Shown: one piece after another, positions 60,383 to 64,000 of the stretch
Position numbering within the stretch: the stretch's first letter is position 1
How the letters are laid out: each line of letters opens with the position of its first letter
Assembly (NCBI GenBank): GCA_949987565.1
Contig: OX465103.1
Span: 18,299,280-18,363,279 of the forward strand
Origin: Luidia sarsii
Taxonomy: Eukaryota > Echinodermata > Asteroidea > Paxillosida > Luidiidae
DNA length: 64,000 bases
Direction: 5' to 3'
Program-made: the position numbers and the translations under genes
Notes under the pieces: generated by a model
What the model was told of the DNA's origin: nothing
The model's database searches: none
The model's input: only the letters and a program-made list of their open reading frames with translations

Positions 60383-60640
60383 GATTTCAGCTCCTCGGCT
60401 GCCGACTGGCGGGACTAGTGGGCAGGGGACGGACTTGCTTTCGGTTTAGTGGGCTGCTCCTGCTCGAATTATCCTAAAGAACTTGGAATAATTGTGCCGA
60501 GGTACCCAATAATATTGCAGAGGGGACACGAATTCAGTCCGCTCCTATGGGCATGAGCGTGTACAAATGAACGTATTCGCATGACTCACCCTTAACGTTG
60601 CATTGTACTGTGGGCTTAGGCTTGATTTCAAGTCTGAGTT
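60383..60640 (-). promoter_or_regulatory. Putative 5' UTR/promoter region of ELAPOR
   Basis: The stretch directly upstream of the ATG is GC-richer than its surroundings (CTCCTCGGCTGCCGAC, GGGCAGGGGACGGAC). It lacks the transposon and TACATG repeats that fill most of the window. No TATA box at a convincing distance was recognised. Its role is inferred from position only. Confidence 0.4.
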
Positions 60641-61279
60641 ATCGGGAAAGTCACAGACGTTTTGATTCCATATGCGAGAATTGTATTAAACCGAGCAGGC
60701 TCAAATTGAATTTTATCTGAAGTAATACACAAAAATGTTGCAAACTGCTTACTGACCAAAATTACCAAAATTCAAATCTCAAAACGTCAGGCCCACTAAA
60801 TTTTGAATTTATCCGAATCAATGCTTGAATCAAGACTAAACGCTGCTTGCGGGTTTTAAACAATCAAGATCTTGAATGATTTTAGTAAGAACTGAATGAA
60901 AACAAGGGTTCCTCATGAACTCAAACTTTGAATGAAATACGATAAGTTGCTATAAAATTAACAAAATAGACCTCTTCATCAAAAAGAATCGTGAGGATAT
61001 GATTTCTTGTTGGTTATTCTGTTTGCATGACATGAGGTGAAACCGTGGGCATTCATGGCTGACATTGGTTTGAAATTTTCTTGAAAGATTTTTTTTACCC
61101 GAACCTCGGCCCCCATCGATCATGCCCATGCAGTTGCTCTATGTTTATTTGAACGCCCTGTGGCCGGCAGTCTCATCATATTTCTCATGTAAATGGAAAC
61201 CTTGAATTGAAACAAACAAGCATGAAGACTTTTCTCTAAGGGTGATGTCTATTTTAACTTGGTATTTGTACTTTTTTCT

Positions 61280-61345
61280 TGTCTCCTGAAGCAGAGTATT
61301 AATATACTGTTCGAAACGTCGAGTTCCTCGAGAACCACACATACT
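61280..61345 (+). ncRNA. Hammerhead-like PLE end of a second PLE family
   Basis: CTGAAGCAGAGTATTAATAT, ACTGTTCGAAACGTCGAG: a CTGA...stem...CGAAACGTC arrangement as in hammerhead motifs of Penelope-like elements, where CUGANGA and GAAA form the catalytic core. Here the first block is CTGAAGC, so activity is doubtful. No PLE coding sequence adjoins it. Confidence 0.4.
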
Positions 61346-62087
61346 GCACTGACATAGGCGGGGCCTACTCACAAAAGAAAGAAATGTACATGATGTACCA
61401 TGGTCTAACAACTCACTAACCGCAAACCTATATAGTAGTAGTGCTCCTGCTATTCTCACCATGAAAACCTTCAAACTTCATTTGCACTTTTTCTTGCTGT
61501 TATTGTTAATCTTACCATGTTTGCTGTTTTAGTTCCACTTGCAGTAACCGTGACCCTCATTCGTGGGACTCTTTTGGAAAAAGGGTGACTTGTTGGGTCT
61601 TCCCATGGAATACCTGTGCTGACTACTGACTACTGTAGCCAATGATTAATTTATATATTTTTTAATGATTTTGATGTTTGTTTCAAAATGACACAAATTG
61701 GAAAATCTGCATCCACTTTGTGTGATCCCAAGTAGTTAACCGTAGGTTGGATGAGGGAGGGGAGGATGAGGGTTACGGTTAACGCAACCAATTCTTGAGC
61801 TGCTGTAGCCTGTAACCAGGTTTACAATTGATTGTTAACATCGGAATGAAAGCGGGGGCGACGTGATCCCAATGGTGGAATTGCTTTTGACGGGTGCCCC
61901 CCCCCCCCCTGCAAAGGCTCGTTGACTACTTCATTTTTACATCAATTTGGGAAGGCATCCCACCATCTAAGGGCTGGATAGCTAGCTCAGATGTACACAT
62001 AGTTGCAGTGACCATAACTTAAGCATAACCTTCATTCTCCTGGCGGTCCTCAGAATTCCGACCGCTGGCCGGGGAGGATGAGGGTTA

Positions 62088-62168
62088 CGGTCGCTGCAAC
62101 TAGCTCAGGTAGTAAGAGCTCTGGTGCAGAAAACCAGGTCTCGGGTCTCAAGTCCTGGTCTAGTCAAA
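62088..62168 (+). repeat. tRNA-like sequence, SINE head or tRNA pseudogene
   Basis: TAGCTCAGGTAGTAAGAGC forms a D-arm, CTGGTGCAGAAAACCAG an anticodon-like stem-loop, and GGTCTCAAGTCC stands in for the B box. The loop lacks U33 and the T-arm is poor, so it is not a functional tRNA. GATGAGGGTTACGGT precedes it, as it does a related piece at 61766. Confidence 0.45.
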
Positions 62169-62293
62169 GTTTTCTTTGCAATTTTTCAATATGTTCCAAA
62201 GTTCTCAGTCAGTTTTTCCTTTATTTGTTTGATTTGCATGTAGGTGATATACAAAAATGTTGCAAACTGCTTACTGACTAAAATTACCAAAAT

Positions 62294-64000
62294 GTAAATC
62301 TTAAAATTTAGTGGGCCTGACGTTTCGATCCTAGCAGGACCTTTCTCAAAAGCAGAGTGACAAGGACAAAACAATACATGTACACGAAGGAAGGGGGGAG
62401 AGTGAATAGGACACGGATGAGAAACAGAGGACAAAGAGTGAAGCTGGTAGGGCGAGATCAAACGGAAGGGCAAGGAGTAGGGTAGGGATTAGTGAGAGGA
62501 GGGGGAAAGATCAAAGGGAAGGGCAAGGAGTAGGGTAGGGATTAGTGAGAAGAGGGGGAAAGATCAAAGAGAGAAGTGTGAAGGACTGAGCACAAAAGAA
62601 GGATTATCAGAAAGCTGCATGGTATTAGTCATTACCCTCCTGGATGTTGAGACCATGTGGTTGAATAGTCCGAAGACGCTTTATCCACATTTTCTCACGG
62701 CTAAGACGGACAGCATTACTACGGTGACCAAGTGATTCTATGCCCAGTACACTCATATCTGATATCGAATGATCAGGGAGATTGAAGTGATACCCAACAG
62801 GGGTGTCCATTTTACCGGTTTTGATGGTAGACCTATGGCCATAGATTCGTTTTTTGAGGGTGTTTTTTGTCTCGCCAACATACTGAATATAACAAACTCT
62901 ACAAGAGATGAGGTATATGATGTTTGAGGTAGTGCACGTGATAGAGCCATAGGTCGTGTGGGTAGTTCCAGAAGAATGTCCATTGAAAGAGTCTATTTCC
63001 CTGACATGTGTCTTGCAAACAATGCATTTCGAGGTACACTTAAATGTACCAAATTTAGTGGGAGGTGAAGTGTCCAAAGGGGGAACCTCTGCTCGGACAA
63101 TTAAGTCACGTAGGTTACGGGGGCACCTGAAAGCCAAAACAGGCGAATTAGGAATGGCTTCAGCCAGACGATCTGAAGTGTGGAGAATATGGTGGTTTTC
63201 CTTAGTTATCTTCCTGAGAGGAGGAGGAAGAGAAGGGTGGTAGGAAGTAACTAAGGGAACCTTGGGCTTGTCCTTGGGACCTGGTGGCTTTTGTTTTAGT
63301 GCCGAATTTCTGGGAATGGAATAGACTTTAGCAATGGAGTTCTTCACTTGGCGAGAACTATAGCCTCTAGCAACCAAGTTACTGGCCAATACACGTGTAT
63401 GGCGGCGAAAGTCGGACTCATTGGAACATATACGCCTCAATCTGAGGGCCTGGCTGTAAGCTATACCAGTCTTGCAGTGTCTAGGGTGACAACTGGAGGA
63501 ATGGAGATATTGATGAGTGTCGGTGGGCTTAGAATACAAGTCAGTAGTGAGTGTATTGATGTCTTTTCGGACGGTGACGTCCAGAAAGTGGGTCTGTTGA
63601 AGAGACTGCTCCCAAGTGAATTTGATAGTCCTATGGAAGGAATTGATGTGGTCAAAGAAAGCATTCAAGCTGCTACCGTCCCTAGTCCAAATGAAGAACA
63701 CGTCATCTATGTATCTCCACCAAATCCAGGGACGGCATGGAGCCTCACTGAGCATGCGTTCCTCAAGGTCACCCATGAAGAGGCATGCAAAGGAAGGGGC
63801 CATGCGCGTGCCCATGGCAGTGCCATGCACTTGAAGATAGTGCTTGCCAAGAAAGGAGAAATTATTCTTGGCCAGCACTAACCTCATGAGGGTGGTTATG
63901 TCGGAGATGGGTGGAGAAGACTTGTTAAAAAGGCCACACTTGCCATCGCTATCCCAAAAGAAGGAAATTCTGGCCCAGTTAAAACTAAACCAGGCACCAA
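62294..64000 (-). mobile_element. Penelope-like element copy 2, extends past window
   Basis: The 3' end TTAAAATTTAGTGGGCCTGA is followed by a GGGAAGGGCAAGGAGTAGGG minisatellite (62450-62570) and then an open minus-strand frame. It is nearly identical to copy 1 (16.2-17.3 kb) where they overlap; one visible difference is a 2-codon deletion in CTTCTSNI to CTTSNI. The 5' end lies beyond 64000. Confidence 0.95.
62625..64000 (-). CDS. PLE reverse transcriptase with GIY-YIG endonuclease, partial
   Basis: Open for 457 codons to the window edge: there are no stops upstream of the first ATG at 63887, and the frame continues through FWDSDGKCGLFN. Counting from that ATG: RT motifs HGTAMGTRMAPSFACLFMG (aa 21-39) and YIDDVFFIW (aa 59-67, catalytic Asp pair), thumb, basic linker, Cys motif CTSKCIVCKTH, and GIY-YIG domain (aa 323-365: IIYLI, YIQYVGETKN, KKRIYGHRS). 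This order is that of Penelope-like retroelements, which copy RNA by target-primed synthesis with the GIY-YIG nick. No disruption was seen, so the copy may be young. Confidence 0.94.
   Translation of the reverse strand, partial: GAWFSFNWARISFFWDSDGKCGLFNKSSPPISDITTLMRLVLAKNNFSFLGKHYLQVHGTAMGTRMAPSFACLFMGDLEERMLSEAPCRPWIWWRYIDDVFFIWTRDGSSLNAFFDHINSFHRTIKFTWEQSLQQTHFLDVTVRKDINTLTTDLYSKPTDTHQYLHSSSCHPRHCKTGIAYSQALRLRRICSNESDFRRHTRVLASNLVARGYSSRQVKNSIAKVYSIPRNSALKQKPPGPKDKPKVPLVTSYHPSLPPPLRKITKENHHILHTSDRLAEAIPNSPVLAFRCPRNLRDLIVRAEVPPLDTSPPTKFGTFKCTSKCIVCKTHVREIDSFNGHSSGTTHTTYGSITCTTSNIIYLISCRVCYIQYVGETKNTLKKRIYGHRSTIKTGKMDTPVGYHFNLPDHSISDMSVLGIESLGHRSNAVRLSREKMWIKRLRTIQPHGLNIQEGND

Larger units (their letters stand above)
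60640..62290. other. Upstream region of ELAPOR, no gene recognised
   Basis: It contains a PLE end scrap (CTCAAAACGTCAGGCCCACT, 60777-60800), inverted GGTTAACC-like pieces near 61735-61790, a poly-C run at 61898 and the two small RNA-like repeats listed separately. Minus-strand frame 61145-61474 has no domain I recognise. Confidence 0.5.

Noticed and set aside
59073..59670. 142-, 101- and 97-aa frames at 59.1-59.7 kb on both strands
   Set aside because: They are mirror translations of the two arms of one palindromic element.
62088..62168. Functional tRNA gene
   Set aside because: D-arm and anticodon-like stem are present, but the loop lacks U33, the B box is poor and acceptor pairing is weak.

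Overview
The window is intron-rich animal genomic DNA. It is almost entirely one large gene on the minus strand, with transposable elements filling its introns. I assembled 20 coding exons from open frames, GT/AG junctions and a consistent codon phase from exon to exon. They give about 956 codons of an ELAPOR1/ELAPOR2-family protein (KIAA1324 / KIAA1324-like, endosome/lysosome-associated apoptosis and autophagy regulator): signal peptide, long cysteine-rich ectodomain, mannose-6-phosphate-receptor-homology-like region and one transmembrane helix. The gene starts near 60.4 kb and runs leftwards. Its cytoplasmic-tail exon(s) lie beyond position 1, so the gene is longer than 59 kb. There is one homologous gene rather than separate ELAPOR1 and ELAPOR2 exons. 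The repeats include Penelope-like, pogo, hAT, piggyBac-like and CR1/L2-like types, tRNA-derived SINEs and a scattered self-complementary TACATG microsatellite. Together these suggest a marine invertebrate, probably a deuterostome; amphioxus is my first guess and echinoderm or hemichordate the alternatives, but sequence alone does not settle it.

Layout from left to right. 1-1.17 kb: intron filled by a GC-rich minisatellite. 1.2-6.4 kb: exons 20-17 with a SINE, a 17-bp tandem array, a TTAA-flanked piggyBac-like MITE and a Tigger-like MITE. 6.4-13.1 kb: exons 16-15, first copy of a 1.2-kb hAT-like non-autonomous family, CR1/L2 LINE tail, second piggyBac-like MITE. 13.1-21.9 kb: a pogo-like non-autonomous element, a 5'-truncated Penelope-like element (PLE), exons 14-10, LINE debris. 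21.9-36.8 kb: several hAT elements with clear target duplications, tandem SINEs, exons 9-3. 36.8-58.5 kb: a 21.7-kb intron holding an apparently intact pogo-family transposon (37.1-40.6 kb) and a 10.2-kb foldback element (43.06-53.31 kb). 58.5-60.4 kb: exons 2 and 1, with a 657-bp palindromic element between them. 60.4-64 kb: upstream region and a second PLE whose reverse transcriptase/GIY-YIG frame is open to the window edge.

The most unusual object is the 10.2-kb foldback element. It has Tc1/mariner-style ends and a TA target duplication. Its imperfect inverted arms are several kilobases long and built from repeated modules. The modules repeatedly carry a direct-repeat-1 hormone-receptor-like motif, a POU octamer-like motif, short perfect palindromes and TACATG arrays. 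I see no transposase in it. Many open frames in the window that read as M/Y/C/T-rich peptides are only translations of the TACATG repeat and were not annotated.
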